A stretch of 64,000 bases of DNA from Lenzites betulinus (taxonomy: Eukaryota; Basidiomycota; Agaricomycetes; Polyporales; Polyporaceae), in the NCBI GenBank assembly GCA_022264855.1, contig JABYQU010000006.1, positions 496,001-560,000 on the forward strand, read 5' to 3'. Made by a program: the position numbers and the translations under genes. This document shows, piece after piece, positions 37,018-49,807 of the stretch. Below the pieces are notes generated by a model, which did no database searches, was not told the DNA's origin, and saw nothing but the letters and a program-made list of their open reading frames with translations. How positions within the stretch are numbered: position 1 is the first letter of the stretch; each line of letters starts with the position of its first letter.

Positions 37018-37874
37018 GTGGGATGCCTCGAGGGGAGGTGTGTTGTCGGGCGCGGGCTGTGTTTCTCCGCGCCCGTCCGGCTGTGTTGCATCGTTCGTAA
37101 GTGTGTCTCGCATCGCTTGGTTGTCGCATCGTCCGCCGTCGATTTGGTTTCTCGTCCTCGTCCCCATTGATCCTGCATACTAGGGAGCTCCCGCTTCCCT
37201 TCTCTCTTCCTTCGCTCCTCCGACTCCGACTCCGCTTCCGCGTCCTTTTCTTATTTTTTACTCCTACGCATCTTCCTCGCTCTTCCTCCGTCTCCGTGAT
37301 CCGCCGACTCCGGGCCCTGCGGCCCTCTTTCCTATGCTCTCTCTGGATTTCTCTGCTCACTCTCTCGCACGCCGCTCTATTTCCGGTCCGCATCGACATC
37401 GCGCGTGCATCATGTGTCTACCTGCCTTCCGTGTCCCATCTCAATTGCATCGCATCGTGTCTCATCGTTATCGACGAGTACTCGGAACCCAGGTATCCGA
37501 AGGACGCGACCATTGTGGGACAGTGTGAACGAAGACAATCAGCCTGAGCTTGAGGTGAGTTGAGGTACCCCACATATAACTCCTCGCTGCATGTTCGTTG
37601 TGCATGTTGATTCTCAACGTTGATTAGCCACGGTTTATGTATTCCCGCGGGTACCGGTACCGCATCCACTACATGTACCTATCATTACGTTGCTTGTACA
37701 GAAGATGCTACAGGATTCTGTCTTTGCTACTAGTACTCGCCCCAGGCAGGTTCGCAAGCAGGGAAGCAGAAAGCACACATAGTGCGCTCAAGGAAAATCT
37801 TACCTCTATTCGTGAAGCCGCATGCAACGCGATCGCCGCGCGGGGGAACGCGCACTCGCAGAGTGAGTGAGCCG
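37018..37874. other. intergenic between convergent genes
   Basis: 857 bases. The first half is strongly pyrimidine-rich (about 37195-37290) and looks like the 3' untranslated region of the telobox gene. No coding region is recognised. Confidence 0.5.
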
Positions 37875-40038
37875 TTAGATCGACGCCTTGCCCCGCGGCT
37901 CGTACGGGAGCAAGAGCGCGATGAGCCCCGCGCCGATGATCAGCGCGCCCGAGACGTACACCGGGACGGCGGTCTCCAGGTTCGCGTAAAGGGCGATCAC
38001 AGGGGCCTACGACGTGCGGCGGTGAGATGACGAGCTTGAGGAGGAATACGAAGGCTACGCACAAGGATCCCGAAGACGCGCGTGGCGGTCGCGGTGAGGC
38101 CGTTACCTGTCCCACGATCTTTCGCGGGGAAGACCTCAGGGGAGAGCGCGTACAACACACCGTACATGATCTGCCGTCCCATTGCCACATCCATCAGCAC
38201 CACACCCCCGCCGCGCTGACGAGGAGGAGCACTCACGTTGCTATGGAACGCGTACCCGCAGTTCCACCCTAGGAGCGCGTTCGAGCTCCGTGCGGTGGTC
38301 GACGCGAAGAGAAAGACCCCGGTGAGCCCTATCTTTCGCGAGGGGTCGTTGAGTAATGCCAACGCGTGCAGAGAACGGGATACTCGCCCGCGGAGATGGC
38401 TAGCGTGCCCTTGCGCCCGATGTATGGCTGCTCGACCGCCCATCCGGCGAGGAACGCGCCTGGGACGCCGATCACGCCGAGAATGACTTGCTGCTCGGAG
38501 ATGTGAGTCAGAAAGGCGAGGAAGGGAGGTCGAGAGAGCGATGGGTAACGCACGTTGCGGTAGGTCGTGTAGTACGAGCTGTCACCGAATTGCGCGCCGC
38601 GACTGGCTAGCCTGTAGCGCGAGGGTAAGATTGGAGATGTGCTGGTCCAGTGTGTTCACTTACAAGAACGGCAGGAAGCTGTTGTACAGCGTTGAAGCAA
38701 GACCGATGATGCCTACAAAGCAGAACTGTCAGCACCCACAGACGCATGACACCAGTATGGACACCCACCCCAGAGGAAAATGAGCAGACTCGTCGACCAC
38801 GCAAGCTTCCGCGTCGCGAACAGACCTTTGACATGATCCATCGTGAACACCGAGCTCCTGCTCAGCACATGTCTCTCTCGCTTCTCTCCATCCGCGCCCT
38901 CGACGGACATGCCTGCCGCCTCGAGATCCTTGAGAGTAAGGCTAGAGGTGCTGCCGTTGTATTGGGCAATACGGTGCAGGACGTCGACGGCTTCCGCGTC
39001 GCGCCCACGACCGACGAGGAAGCGTGGGCTTTCGTACAACGGGAAAATGAAGAAGCGAATCGCCCAGAGAAGAATCGTCATGCCGCCGAGTGCGAAGAGA
39101 AGGTAGCGCCAGCCCATATTGTCTGCACGCGAGCACGTCGTCGAGCCTTGCGCGCAGGAGAAATTCGCAATGAGCGGCCAAGCGATCTGTGAAGATTCCA
39201 TGGTCAATACGTGTGCAACGATAGATGAGGGGCCTAACGCACAAAGCTAGCGACTAGCTGGCCGACGGACCACCATATCGAGAGAATCGTGAGCAGATAC
39301 TGATGGCTCCCTGGCACGAAGTCGAGGAACACGGCCGAGTCTACTGGCAAGTTCCCTCCGACCCCGACACCGATTACGGCCAGGAGCGATGCGAGAGTAA
39401 GAAAGTCGGGCGAACCTCCGGCGGCAAGTCCAAAGACCCCGGCGATGAAGAGGGTAAGGTTGAAGGACCATCGGCGGCCCCATATGTCGCACCCGAGCCC
39501 CCAGAACACGGCGCCGACGAAAAGGCCGATGTTGAGTGCGAGCGAAAGGAAAGGGCCGTTGAAATGAAACTCGTTCACGACGGGACTCAGAATCAGTCCT
39601 CCCAGGAGCTAGGTTCATCGCTACACATGAGATTGAATTTGCACAACACGAGGATCCTGCTCACCGGCCAGACGCTATCACTACGGAGATGGAGAATGGT
39701 GTAAGCTATATTCCAGGAGAGTCCTCATGGAAGACACGTACGAGAACCATCCAAACCCAGAAACAGCAAATAACCACCACTGGCAAGTACAGAACCGATT
39801 AACGTTGGCTAGGACGATCATGTCACGTCCCCGCACTTACCTGGTATTTGCCCATCCCAATCTGCTGTATCGCAGCATTTAGCACTCGGGCTTTAGCCTG
39901 ATATACGGGGTCGACTGCCCCATCCTCGAAGAGATCTATAACATTGACGGTCGGCGCTTTAAGCGTGGTAGGTGTCGCGGTGCCATCTTTGTGGTCTGCT
40001 GCCTCCGTATCTTGCGGGCTAACGAACTTCTCAGACAT
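37875..40038 (-). CDS. MFS metabolite transporter of the sugar-transporter-like superfamily
   Basis: The first exons are 40038-39841, 39779-39742, 39680-39665 (16 nt) and one starting at 39608. Further exons run to the TAA at 37877-37875, with C-terminus ALLLPYEPRGKASI. The start region is acidic, then reads KARVLNAAIQQIGMGKYQWWLFAVSGFGW and SDSVWP, the entry to helix 1 of eukaryotic SV2/carboxylate-type MFS proteins. Helix 2-3 carries GLFVGAVFWGLGCDIWGRRW, the classic GxxxDRxGRR-like loop, followed by VGVGGNLPVDSAVFLDFVP. Later helices show GWRYLLFALGGM, YESPRFLVGRGRDAEA and VFPAKDRGTGNG. About twelve membrane segments are expected, total near 500 residues. Relatives carry carboxylates or other metabolites across the plasma membrane, but the substrate is unknown. 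Internal junctions in 38000-38800 are approximate. Confidence 0.88.
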
Positions 40039-40692
40039 GATAGAGGGTAGAGAAAAGCAGGAAGGTGCTGCGACAAGTCTGCTCGGAACGAGGTTTTGAG
40101 GATTGTCGGCGTCGGCGTCCAAGGACAAGGACAAGTCTCGGAAGTATCTAGAGGCGGTCGAGTTCGCTGGGGACTGTGTCAACCTAACTCCGCCCGTCCC
40201 TCCACGTCCCCCCTGCTATTTATTGCACATCCCTATCGCGCGCACGTAAGACGACTGTCCCATGGGCCATGGAACAGTCAGCCTTCCAGGGAACACGCCC
40301 GCGGGTCACTTTGAATCGGAATTATACAGGCGAGTGCCCCTGACAAATCACGGTTGCTCGTCGCACGTGACTGATACCGATGTGCATGATCATCGGTACA
40401 ATAGTGCATCGCCCCATTTGGCAATGCGTTCCACGCTGCGGCGTCTGCCGGGCGCTGATATGCGAGGGCTACCCGTGGTTACGAGGTGATTTTTGTTTCA
40501 TTCCGTTCTTCATCCTCTTTCCCGCCCCTGCCCCTTCCTCGCCCCTCCCTCCCCGTCCGTGTGTGTGCTTTTTGCACTAGTCGTTCTTTATACACCTACA
40601 GTCCTTTCGGCTCGGTTTACAGGTTGCTCTCCGTGCACAACCTCACCATCCGACTCCTCCGCACCCACCACACGTTCCACAACATCGTCAAC
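40039..40692. other. divergent promoter region between MFS gene and PL14 gene
   Basis: 654 bases. A long CT-rich tract (40500-40570) and a tttatacac element near 40589 precede the lyase start by about 100 bases. No coding region is seen. Confidence 0.5.
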
Positions 40693-42004
40693 ATGCGCGT
40701 TTCCTCTGTGCTTACTTTCCTTGCTCTCGGACTCGCTTCCGTATCTGCTGCTCCTCACAACGAGAAGCGGAGATGCAAGCCGCACTCGCAGATCACCCCC
40801 AGTGTGGCCGCGTCCTCGACGACGGCTCCAGAGTCGTCGACGTCACCCGTGTCTTCGACGTCACCCGTGTCTTCGACAGCAGTCTCCACTTCTACGCATG
40901 TTATTTCCACGAAGGTCTCAAGTGCGATTGAGGCTGTGAACACCGAGGCTTCGACTTCCAAGGCTGCTACTACCAAGGAGGCCACCACGTCCACCAAGGC
41001 TGCGTCGACCAAGGCCTCGAGCACTAAGGCCGCCGCCGCAACCAGTGCGGCCTCCGGCTCCACCTCCAGCCTTCTGAAGCAGCTCTTCCCCGTTTCCCAG
41101 TCCTCGTCCTGGACTACCTCAAGCGCCGCTTCGGACCCTCTCCCGCTCGACGACGCCACTCTCGGTGTTACCAACCTCCTCAAGGCGTTGTCTCATGACT
41201 ACCTCAATGCTCCCGACGGGAAGTATTCCATGAAGGCAACCTACCCCGAGGGCTCTTACACGTTCACGCACCAACCTCAGGGTGGCCTCTCGTTCTACGC
41301 CACCGGTCCCAGCTCTCCCAACCTTGCGAACGCGAAGGAAGCCACCTTGGGCTACTCTGTCTTGTTCCAAGAGGACTTCGACTTCAACAAGGGTGGCAAG
41401 CTCCCCGGTTTCTGTAAGTCCCGTCTCTCCATGTCTGCCCCACAAACGTATATTGACCAGGCCATATAGACGGCGGCGATGACCCCGAAACCGCTGTTTC
41501 TTGCTCCGGCGGCAGGAGGGACGACACTTGCTGGTCCACGCGCTTCATGTGGCGCACAGGCGGCATGGGTGAGGCGTACACGTACCTCCCTCCCTCCTAC
41601 GCCGCGAACCAGGCCGTGTGCGACGTCCCGCCGTTCTCCACCTGCAACGACGTGTACGGCGCTTCCGTCGGCCGTGGCTCGTGGAGCTTCAAGGCCGGCA
41701 CCCGCACCGCGATCGCGCAGCGCATCCGCCTGAACGACGTCGGCCAGGAGAACGGCGAGCTCGAGATCTTCGCCAACGGCGAGAGCATGTTCACCGTCAA
41801 GGGCCTTGTCTTCCGCGACAAGTCGCAGGGGCGCATCCTGGGCGTCCAGATGCAGACGTTCTTCGGAGGTATGTTCTTTGTTCTCCCCAAGTGCGTCGCA
41901 TGAGGCTGATGTCGGCGCCAGGCTCCGACTCCTCGTGGGCGTCCCCCAAGGACCAGAGCACGTACTTCTCGGACTTCTCCGTCGCCGTGACGGAGACGTT
42001 CTGA
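40693..42004 (+). CDS. secreted polysaccharide lyase, PL14 family
   Basis: Three exons close in frame: 40693-41413, 41470-41868 and 41922-42004, giving 400 residues. Residues 1-19 (MRVSSVLTFLALGLASVSA) are a signal peptide. Residues about 35-140 form a Ser/Thr/Ala-rich linker with repeated SSTSPV and STKA units, a likely O-glycosylation region. The catalytic domain has GGLSFYATGPSSPNL, VLFQEDFDF, GGDDPETAVSCSGGRRDD, CWSTRFMWRTGGMGEAYTYL and a C-terminal TFFGGSDSSWASPKDQ, the block order of fungal PL14 (glucuronan/alginate lyase type) enzymes. The four Cys probably form two disulfides. Such enzymes cleave uronic-acid polymers by beta-elimination. In agaricomycetes they are found on hyphal surfaces or in fruit bodies. 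Substrate here is inferred only at family level. Confidence 0.85.
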
Positions 42005-42570
42005 GCGACATGTTCCCCTCCTTCATGACGCGCCCCACGCCTGCACGACCCGCCACGCCCCGGTCCCCAGATCTGAGTCCACGCACACGCGCATCTTTCC
42101 ATCCCCCCACACTCTCTGCTGCATATCTCTGCATGATTTATCATCGCACATCTAGACTGCTATCCCTGCTCGTTCTCGCTCTATTTAACGTTATAGCCGC
42201 GCATTAACGCGCTCGTTCTCGACGCTCCCTTCCTCCGCCACCGATCCTTGATCTATCCGGTTCTGGCTATCCATTGTAGTTGGGTCGTCGGCGACGGCGC
42301 GCTGTAGTCGCGTTGCAGGGAGGACCGGTATGGGGTGTCCCTTGTGTATTTGCTAGGCAGATATATTATTATCCCGCTGCTCGCCTGGAGCATTGCTTTT
42401 CTTATAACTTCGCCGAGAGTGTCGGTTGCCTTCAGTTGTGTACAAGTTAAGACATGCATGGAACATCGTCCATGTTACCAATTGCAAGTGCAAGATCCAA
42501 AACTATCGTTCGCTAAATTGACGGTAGATATTCAATACCTCCTACACCACATCCTCCCCAGGCAAAACAG
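42005..42570. other. intergenic, 3' flank of the lyase gene
   Basis: 566 bases, probably the 3' untranslated region of the lyase gene and the terminator side of the tRNA gene. A run of t on the minus strand (plus positions 42563-42566) follows the tRNA. Confidence 0.5.
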
Positions 42571-42641
42571 TGCATCAGCCGGGAGTCGAACCCGGAGCTA
42601 GGCCATGGGAAGACCCAATGTTACCGCTACACCACTGATGC
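42571..42641 (-). tRNA. tRNA-Gly (anticodon CCC)
   Basis: Read on the minus strand, 71 nt fold as a complete cloverleaf. The acceptor stem GCATCAG pairs with CTGATGC (7 of 7) with A73. The D arm contains TGGTGTAGCGGTAACAT, an internal A box. The anticodon stem GGGTC/GGCCT has loop TTCCCAT, so the anticodon is CCC (Gly, codon GGG). The T arm CCGGG TTCGACT CCCGG is perfect and holds the B box. The variable loop is 4 nt, there is no intron and no encoded CCA. A short T run for RNA polymerase III termination follows within 10 bases. Confidence 0.97.
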
Positions 42642-43349
42642 TTTTATAGCGGGGCGTGCACATTCCTTGTGTTCAGTGCTTTATAGTCATTTATGCAAGC
42701 GTGTTATAAACATTGTAGTACTATCAGTAAAGCCACTACTGTAGCAATAAGACTCCGAGCATGGAAGAGCGGAATCGGACTTCATCTGTTGTCATTGGTA
42801 TCATACTACGCCCGCCGCTCTCTCTCCTCCGAAGCCCCATGGAGTCTGCAATGCTAAGCAGAGTGCAACCATCATATGTCCACTACAGCCTCAGGGATGG
42901 TTGGCCAGTCATGTCTTGATCATGCTAGTACTTTGAAATGACCCCCTGATCAGAGCTCTCAAGCGTTTGCCCGCAGTTTCAAAGCCAAATACTGTCACAG
43001 CGGGCAAAAACGTGGGGGTTGTAACGGTGTACCATTGCAAAACATACGCGAAGATGATACACAACGAGGACTCTACGTGAGATACATGATAAGAATACGA
43101 TTAGCCTGTGGAAAGGCGCAAAGCCTTTAAGGAGCGGGTGGTGTATGCTGCAGACAGGTGGGTATGGTGAGCTAAAAATACAGTCAGGGTCGGGGTAACG
43201 CAACGCAGTATCCAAATCCGAAATGAGGAAAAGTGGCGCAGGGAGAAACGGAGGAGGAAGAGGAGCACAACGGTGTTTTGACAGGCGCAGGAGGGAAGCG
43301 GGCAGGAGGAGTTGAGGAGAGTGGACAGGAATGGGAGAGAGGAGGCGGA
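42642..43349. other. intergenic
   Basis: About 700 bases between the tRNA and the 3' end of the first STE3-like receptor. AT-rich with no supportable coding region. Confidence 0.5.
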
Positions 43350-44931
43350 TCAGACCATGTCTGCCGAATTTGGGCGGACGGACGCAGGTACGTCCGGGAC
43401 CGACTCGCGGCGTGTGGGCGACTCGGGGTCGTACACGCGCTTCGGCGCCGGGGGGAAGCTGACGGGGGGAAGCGTGTCGAGGGGGGAGATGCCCTTCTCG
43501 CTGACGGGCGAGCCGAGGAACGTGCTCGAGCCGTTCGAGCTCGCGCCCGACGAGCTCTCGATGGGCGAGTACGCCGCCTTCTCGTCCGCGATGGCGTCGC
43601 TGATGGAGATGTTCGTCGAGAGGCGGTCGGAGAAGCTGTCCATCGAGCGGCGGCGCGCGGCGGTGTGGCGCTGGACGAAGGTCGGGATCGTGACGCGCCC
43701 GAAGGACGAGCCGACGGACTTCATGCCAGAGGACGTGAAGCCAGTGCTGCGGTCGAACGTCGTGAGGCCGACCTTCTTAGCGACGGACGAGAGTGCGAGG
43801 CGGTAGTGCTTGCGCGCCTCCTCTGCGAGCCCGAAGAAGAGGAAGAAGAGGATTGCGCAGCCGATGACCGTCCAGCGCTTGAAGTTGACCGCTGCGACCG
43901 TGCCCGGGTCTTGGCGCCAGGAGACCGCGCTTTCCTGGTCGACGCGGGAGAACCAGTAGTGGAGGTTGGCGAATCCTGTCCATGGGTACATGGGCGTCTT
44001 GGAATACATAACCAGATTGTACGTTCCGAGCGGGACGGTGAGGCACACTTCGACCGCAGCGAGGCCCATCAAGCGGAAGTACCGGTGGAAGGTGAGGTTC
44101 GCGTTCGAGGCAACGAGCGCGCTGAAGTCACGGCGACGACGGAAGAACGAGCGAAGAGTGAGAACTGGGAACCGGGTGAGCTGAGCCGTTGCATGGGCAT
44201 AGGGTGTAAGGTGTACATACCACAGTACGTTCCTGATATAAGACCGATAGGAATGGGCCAGACGACGTAGAGGAAGTACGCGAGATAGGTGTTCGGGTAC
44301 TCTTCCATGCAGCCAACACCCTCGAGGATGTCGAAACGATGCCCCTGGTAGAAGAAGTCTGGAAACGAGGTCAAGATCGCGCAGAGGACGGCAGCCGCGC
44401 GAAGGCACTTACAGAGGACCATCGAAAGAACGGGAATGCCCATCCCGATGGCAAGATCGATGATCATGTTGCGGCGCTTGTCCGACTGGGTCATCGACAC
44501 CGAGGAGATGCTCGCAATGTGGTACAGACGGCGGTTGATGACGAGAGATGCGCAGCAAACCGCGATGCTCGTGCCGATGCTAAAGTGAGTTGCTGAGCGC
44601 GTCGTGCGTGGGTCAGCTACTCGCGGGGTCGCGCAGGGAGCAGAAGTACTCACTGATGTCGCACCAGACGGGGGCCCAGTTAATGGCGTTATCACGCCAG
44701 ACGACGGTGTTGATGAACTGGAAGAGGCACTGGGTGCCGATCCAGAAAATGTACAAAACACAGCCGACGTTCCATGCTGCGCGAAATCCCTTAGAACTCG
44801 TGCCGCTACCTGTTCCAAGTAGCGCGGTACGTACCTTCCAAATGCCAGTAGAGGGGAACGCAAACCAGAATGAATCCGAGCAGCGAGAACGCCGCAATGA
44901 TGTCGACCTGAACCGGCCAAGGGACAGACAT
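43350..44931 (-). CDS. STE3-type pheromone receptor (receptor 1)
   Basis: Five exons close in frame, each join in phase 1: 44931-44835, 44776-44654, 44592-44413, 44358-44221 and 44164-43350, giving 450 residues. Seven hydrophobic helices are seen. Family motifs are in order: VPLYWHLEAWNVGC (end of helix 1), NTVVWRDNAINWAPVWCDI (first extracellular loop), NRRLYHIAS, QGHRFDILEGVGC, HRYFRLM, YPWTGFANLHYWFSRVD, and the helix 7 block FFLFFGLAEEARKHYR. The C-terminal tail of about 140 residues is Ser-rich and has DESSGASS-like acidic/Ser stretches, probable phosphorylation sites. The protein couples a farnesylated peptide signal to a G protein. It lies 7 kb from the other receptors with two unrelated genes between, so it may be a non-mating-type-specific STE3 paralogue, a class common near agaricomycete B loci. 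Confidence 0.95.
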
Positions 44932-46635
44932 CTCGAGATATAGTGGTGGACGAGGTGTGGTATTGAAGCGCTACCGAGTGTACAGCGGGCGGAGGCAGCA
45001 GCGGCCGACAGGGAGGGGAGGCGGGAAGCAGAAGGCGTGTGGTGGGCAGCGGAGGAGCGACTGCTGGCGCAAATCCCCAGCGACCCGCTACTTTAAGATG
45101 TTCCACCGCGCATCGCGCCTACATCTCCTTATGCACACTTTCAGACCCTACCTTGTACTCGGTTACGCTCCCGGTCCTTCGCGGCCGTCGTAGGCGTAGC
45201 TGAGGGGGGATTTTGGCAGTCGCCTTGACATTCCATATTGGGACGCTACCTTGTATCGTGTCTCAAAATGGAAGCTACAAATGATCACAGCACATGGGCG
45301 CTGGGTCAGTGGGAACAAAACTGAATTCTACCCGGAAATACTCACAGATGTGTCGGGATGGCTAGGCCTAAACGAGAGCCAAAGGAGAGGCCCCAAATGG
45401 TAAGTCGGGCGTCCCAGGGAAGTCGACCGTTTGATGCCGTCTTGCGGAGCATAGAAAATCCTGCGGCCCGGGAGATAGCGGGTCAGAGGGCCTGGCTTGT
45501 CTGGGAGCAACAAGACGTTGCCTAAAGAGACTATCCCCAGTGAAAGACAAGGTCGCCGCGTCAGATCCCAGAGGCCCAGTCGTATGTTCAAAAACGGTGT
45601 CAATGTTGTTGTATGTCAGAGAGCGTCAAATGATGCATTGCACCACATAGCCTGCGCAGGGACAGACTCTCTGGGCGAGAGTACAAGGCAGCAGTGGACC
45701 AGTAGAGATCCCGAGGAGAAAATTGTTGCCGAGAGCCCGAGACCGCCAGCATGACACGCACTGGGCGTTAGAGTCGGCTAGCCAGCAGATTCCGGAAGGC
45801 GCGAGCTCGGCGACGGGGGGGAACAAGTGAAACAGCGTCGACGCAGCAGTGAGCATGAATGTGGGAGTAGAGAAGGTCGTACAGGTTGATGCTGGAGGTA
45901 GTTATATGGCCTCTGACAGGTTGGACTCGAGGCTTATTGTGTCGTGGTACGCGGGTGGCACGGCGCTTAACTCACTATTGTCTCGCTATCGGGAGTATGG
46001 ATCTGGGTGGCATATCGGACCGGTGGGAGGTAGGGACTATCTGGAGATACAATCATATGCTAGAGCCTGCCTAGTGTCGGATGAACACATGCAGAGTATT
46101 TGACGAGGGCCATGACCCGCCATGACAGCGTACAGAGTAGCGCAGGGGCTGTAAAGACGGCCTAGCAAAGAACTTGTTAGTACTAGTAGTAGATGCTGTA
46201 TGCTAGGCTCGTAAACCAGCCTCACGCGCGGAGGTGGAAGACAATCGTTCCTCCCATGCCACCTTGCGGCGGCGACAAGTGGAAAGATAGTGCGCAGGAA
46301 TGTCCGTTATGAGCATAGTATGGGCCCCTAGGACGCCGAAGCGCGAGTTAAGATAGACATACGCATAGCTTGAGTCATGTGTTGATGCTGCACCGAGTAA
46401 GAGCAAGGATGCGGTAGCCTGAGATCGAATGATAAAAGTATTGTGATACTTGTGTGTACGACATTGATGATGAGGCCTGCTTGAACAGGGTTGGATGCAA
46501 AAGACCTTGGAAAATCCTGAGAACGACTGGCAGATGTGGCTTCACCATGATAAACCCTACAAACATCCGAGTCGTCAGTCGACAAGTTGCGCAATTCTTC
46601 ACGATCATAGGAGCTTACCAGAAACAAAACAAAAT
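44932..46635. other. intergenic, no supportable gene
   Basis: 1.7 kb upstream of receptor 1. Open frames up to 90 codons exist but have no domain or CAAX end. No pheromone precursor was found here on either strand. Confidence 0.5.
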
Positions 46636-48515
46636 CTATCGGCGGTAGCCACCCGCCCCGAGCTTCCTCGCGAGCCCACCGAGAACGCCCCCAACACGCC
46701 CACCAGCGGCGGCAGCTTCTTCTTCACCCTCCTCCTCCGCTTCTTCCGCCCTTGCGGTCATCCGTGAGCCTGGCATGCCCAGTCCAGACGCGGCCGATCC
46801 ATACATCCCGCGTGCTCCGTACCCAGGCCCCGCCATTCCTCCGCCTCCGTATGCCGCGCTTCCAGCACCAGGTATTGCGCCGTATCCCGCACCTCCGTAC
46901 TGCGCTGCAGCGCCGTACCCGCCTCCCATTCCCCCGCCACCACCACCATACGCACCCGCACCGCCAACGCCCGCACCACCGATTCCTGCGCCCTCATAGC
47001 CCGCGCCCCCATACATCCCACCTCTGCCGTACCCGCCTCCAGAACCATATCCAAGCCCGCCTCCCTGTGCGGCTTCAATATCGCGTTGGCGCTGCGGCAG
47101 GTCCGTGTACGAGTCCGAATACCGACGAATGTGCGGGCGACGGCTCCCGTGTTGGATGATGACCGTTGGGCCTTGGGGTGCAGCTTGGCCGCCACCAGGG
47201 AAGGGAATGGTGCCGCCGACTGTCCCCCCTCCGCCGTACGGTCCTGCTCCCCTCAGAGCTCCTGTACCGCCGTAAGATCCTGCGCCTCCACCCATGACGC
47301 CTGCTCCCCCGATCATGCCGCCGAATTCTCCGTCCATGCCGCCCATGCCTCCTGCGCCTCCGAGACCCCCAGCACCCATGCCCATACCTCCCATACCACC
47401 GCCTACGCCGTACGCGCCCCCCGAGGGCATGTCCATGCCGCCTGTGCCATATGCGCCACCTTGAGGCAACCCTGTCCCACTCCTGCCATATGCGCCGCCG
47501 GGAGGCATCCCCATACCGCCCATCGAACCTGTGGACGACATTCCGGGACCGCCGCTGGGCACGGGCATCGGGCCGGGAGGCCCACCTGTGTAGCCTCCCA
47601 TTCCCCCTGGGCCCGGAAGAGGAGAGGGTGAAGGGGACATCATTGGTGACATGCCCATCCCGCCACCGAGGAGGGGAGAGGCGCCGCCATATCCCGGCAC
47701 ACCGCCCATGCCGCCAGCTGCCCCCATTGGGTTCATCGTTGGGGGACCCCCGGGGATGCCGCCGCCGCCGCCGAGGTAGGGGGAGCCGCCTGCGCGGATG
47801 ACGGAGGGAACGTGGAACGAGTTTCGGCGGGGGCGACCGTAGCCGTAGCCGTAGCCTCCATCGAGGGTGTCCGCATCACCCCCAGTCGACTCCAACAGCT
47901 ACGAATATCATAGTGAGATTAACGTAGAGGGTTGATGATAAGAAGACGTACCCTTTCGGCGAGGACAGTGGCTACTGACGCAGCCGCTTCCGAGGCGGCG
48001 CGGAGACCGAACGTGTCCATGGGCCGCGCGGCGTACTGCCAGAGGCGTGTCGCTGGGACGGAGTCAGTGAGAATATGGTCGATACACATTGTCAGTCAGA
48101 ACATACTCTCTGCTACTGCCATACCAACAAGCCCTTCCCGCATCCTGAGTGAGTTTGCACCAAGGGGTTCGTAGAGGAACGGGTTGTGCTTGAATGTACG
48201 ATAGGCCTCATAAGCGGCAGCCGCTCCAATGTCAATAGGCAAGAGCTGGCTGAGAGGCGACTGTGGTTGGGCTAAATCAGTAACGGAGGTAGTAACGGCC
48301 TATGTATGACATACCAAGCCACTGTAGACTCGTCTGTGCCAGTACCGTGCCTCGCGGCGTCCGATGCCCAGCGCGCCGAACTGTCCGCTGCGGGACATTA
48401 CGGATTGATACAAAGACCTGGCGCACAAACAGGGAGGTAAGTCGCATTCATGTTTAAAGAAGATATGTTCAACTTACGGGTCGGGGTTGTAAGCATGCGC
48501 GCTGTAATAATCCAT
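46636..48515 (-). CDS. Gly-rich protein with conserved N-terminal helical region, function unknown
   Basis: Coding from about 48515 (MDYYSAHAYNPDP), joined in frame to SLYQSVMSRSGQFGALGIGRREARYWHRR-type sequence, then DIGAAAAYEAYRTFKHNPFL, LWQYAARPMDTFGLRAASEA and the last exon 47898-46636. The N-terminal 150 residues are helical and conserved in style with uncharacterised agaricomycete proteins. The remaining 400 residues are low complexity with GGMG, YGGAG and GGGMG units, ending in a basic LARKLGAGGYRR. The start is uncertain. An upstream exon from 48718 (MAYDYYRSSLPGWGTNQ, followed by gtacga) has matching composition but does not join in phase to the 48515 exon, and may be part of a spliced leader of the same gene. 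No function is known. Confidence 0.65.
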
Positions 48516-49807
48516 TCCTCCCCCTAGTGTACTGCATCAGTAGAATTCTGCAGGTCAATGTTTATCCTCACATGACGACTGTGGGCGGAAAGGCGGTGCA
48601 GGAGGTGCAGAAAATTGAAACTATAGAGTTGTGAGTACGAAATGTAGAGCTGAGAAGATGCTCGTACCTGATTAGTGCCCCACCCGGGCAACGAAGACCT
48701 GTAGTAATCGTAGGCCATTCTGAGCTAAGGATGTTGTATAAGGTGAGTGGAATTGTTCTAGAGGGGTATCTTGAGACAAAATGTTGCTAGCTCAGGTTGA
48801 AATGGTGAAAGAATCCAGGGACGCGTCGTGAGTGGTGTGGTTATGCGTAAAGCCGCAACAGCATGTATACTTTCCGTAGACTGACGTCATTCGTGTAGCG
48901 CCAGCTGGATCAGAATAAACCAGAATAGACGGCAATGATACTCCCTAGCTAGGCTCCTCGGTACCTTCTGCAACGAGGCAGCGAGATGAACGGAGGAGAT
49001 CAGCGTGGTGTGTTTGCGGCAGGATGACACGCAAGGCGTCATGCGGGTCGAGACCTGCGTGCATTCGGTCGCCCCACCTGTGATCCACGGCTCCAGATGG
49101 CGCCAGCGACGATATTGATGAATACCTTTGAGCCTGAGGATCGCCCTCATACCGACGCCGCAAGGTGAGCACACTGGATATAGGCAACGAGCCCGGCTGA
49201 GAAACCTGCTTCAAGCTCGTGTGGACTTGAGGCTCGCTTGGGCTAGCATGACATTTCGTTGTGCTTCATTTACAGGTAAATCATATGCTGGAGCATGCAT
49301 AGCCTAAGAGGAACGACAAGTAGGTCAAGCTCGCGGATACGGTGTACTGGAGAGTTCTAGTTACTAGTCAGGATTACTTTCGAAGAGTTTGCGCATAAGT
49401 GGCCAAACAAAGACAAACATCCCCTCACCCTAAACGACTCCAGTTTATTTCAAGTTGTTCCACATTGATCGTACATTTCAAGCCAAGGGCTTGTATCATA
49501 CGACAGGACATGGTGCATTCAAATTTGTACGACTACAGAGCAATAAGTAATCTATTACACGGTCATCAAGCCGGATTGAGAATGGGTAACTTGAATGCGC
49601 GCGTTTACCTGCTACATAACATACTACAATAGAAGGAGAGGTGGTATACACAAGAGCCAGGAGATGCACGAAGTCTTGCTGTAGATACTAATTGCGAAGG
49701 AGCGGAAGGGATCCGGAGGGAGGGGAATAGATACAACGACCTGTGAGGAACATAACTCGGACCCGGCGAGACCGTCCACAACAAGGGAGCAATAACAAGG
49801 CTGCACA
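48516..49807. other. intergenic, promoter side of the Gly-rich gene
   Basis: 1.3 kb, possibly including a first exon of the Gly-rich gene at 48718-48668. The rest shows nothing supportable. Confidence 0.45.

Noticed and set aside
46752..47801. Long plus-strand frames opposite the Gly-rich gene
   Set aside because: Antisense of a GGN-rich repeat. His/Pro/Arg composition is an artefact and no start or splice context exists.
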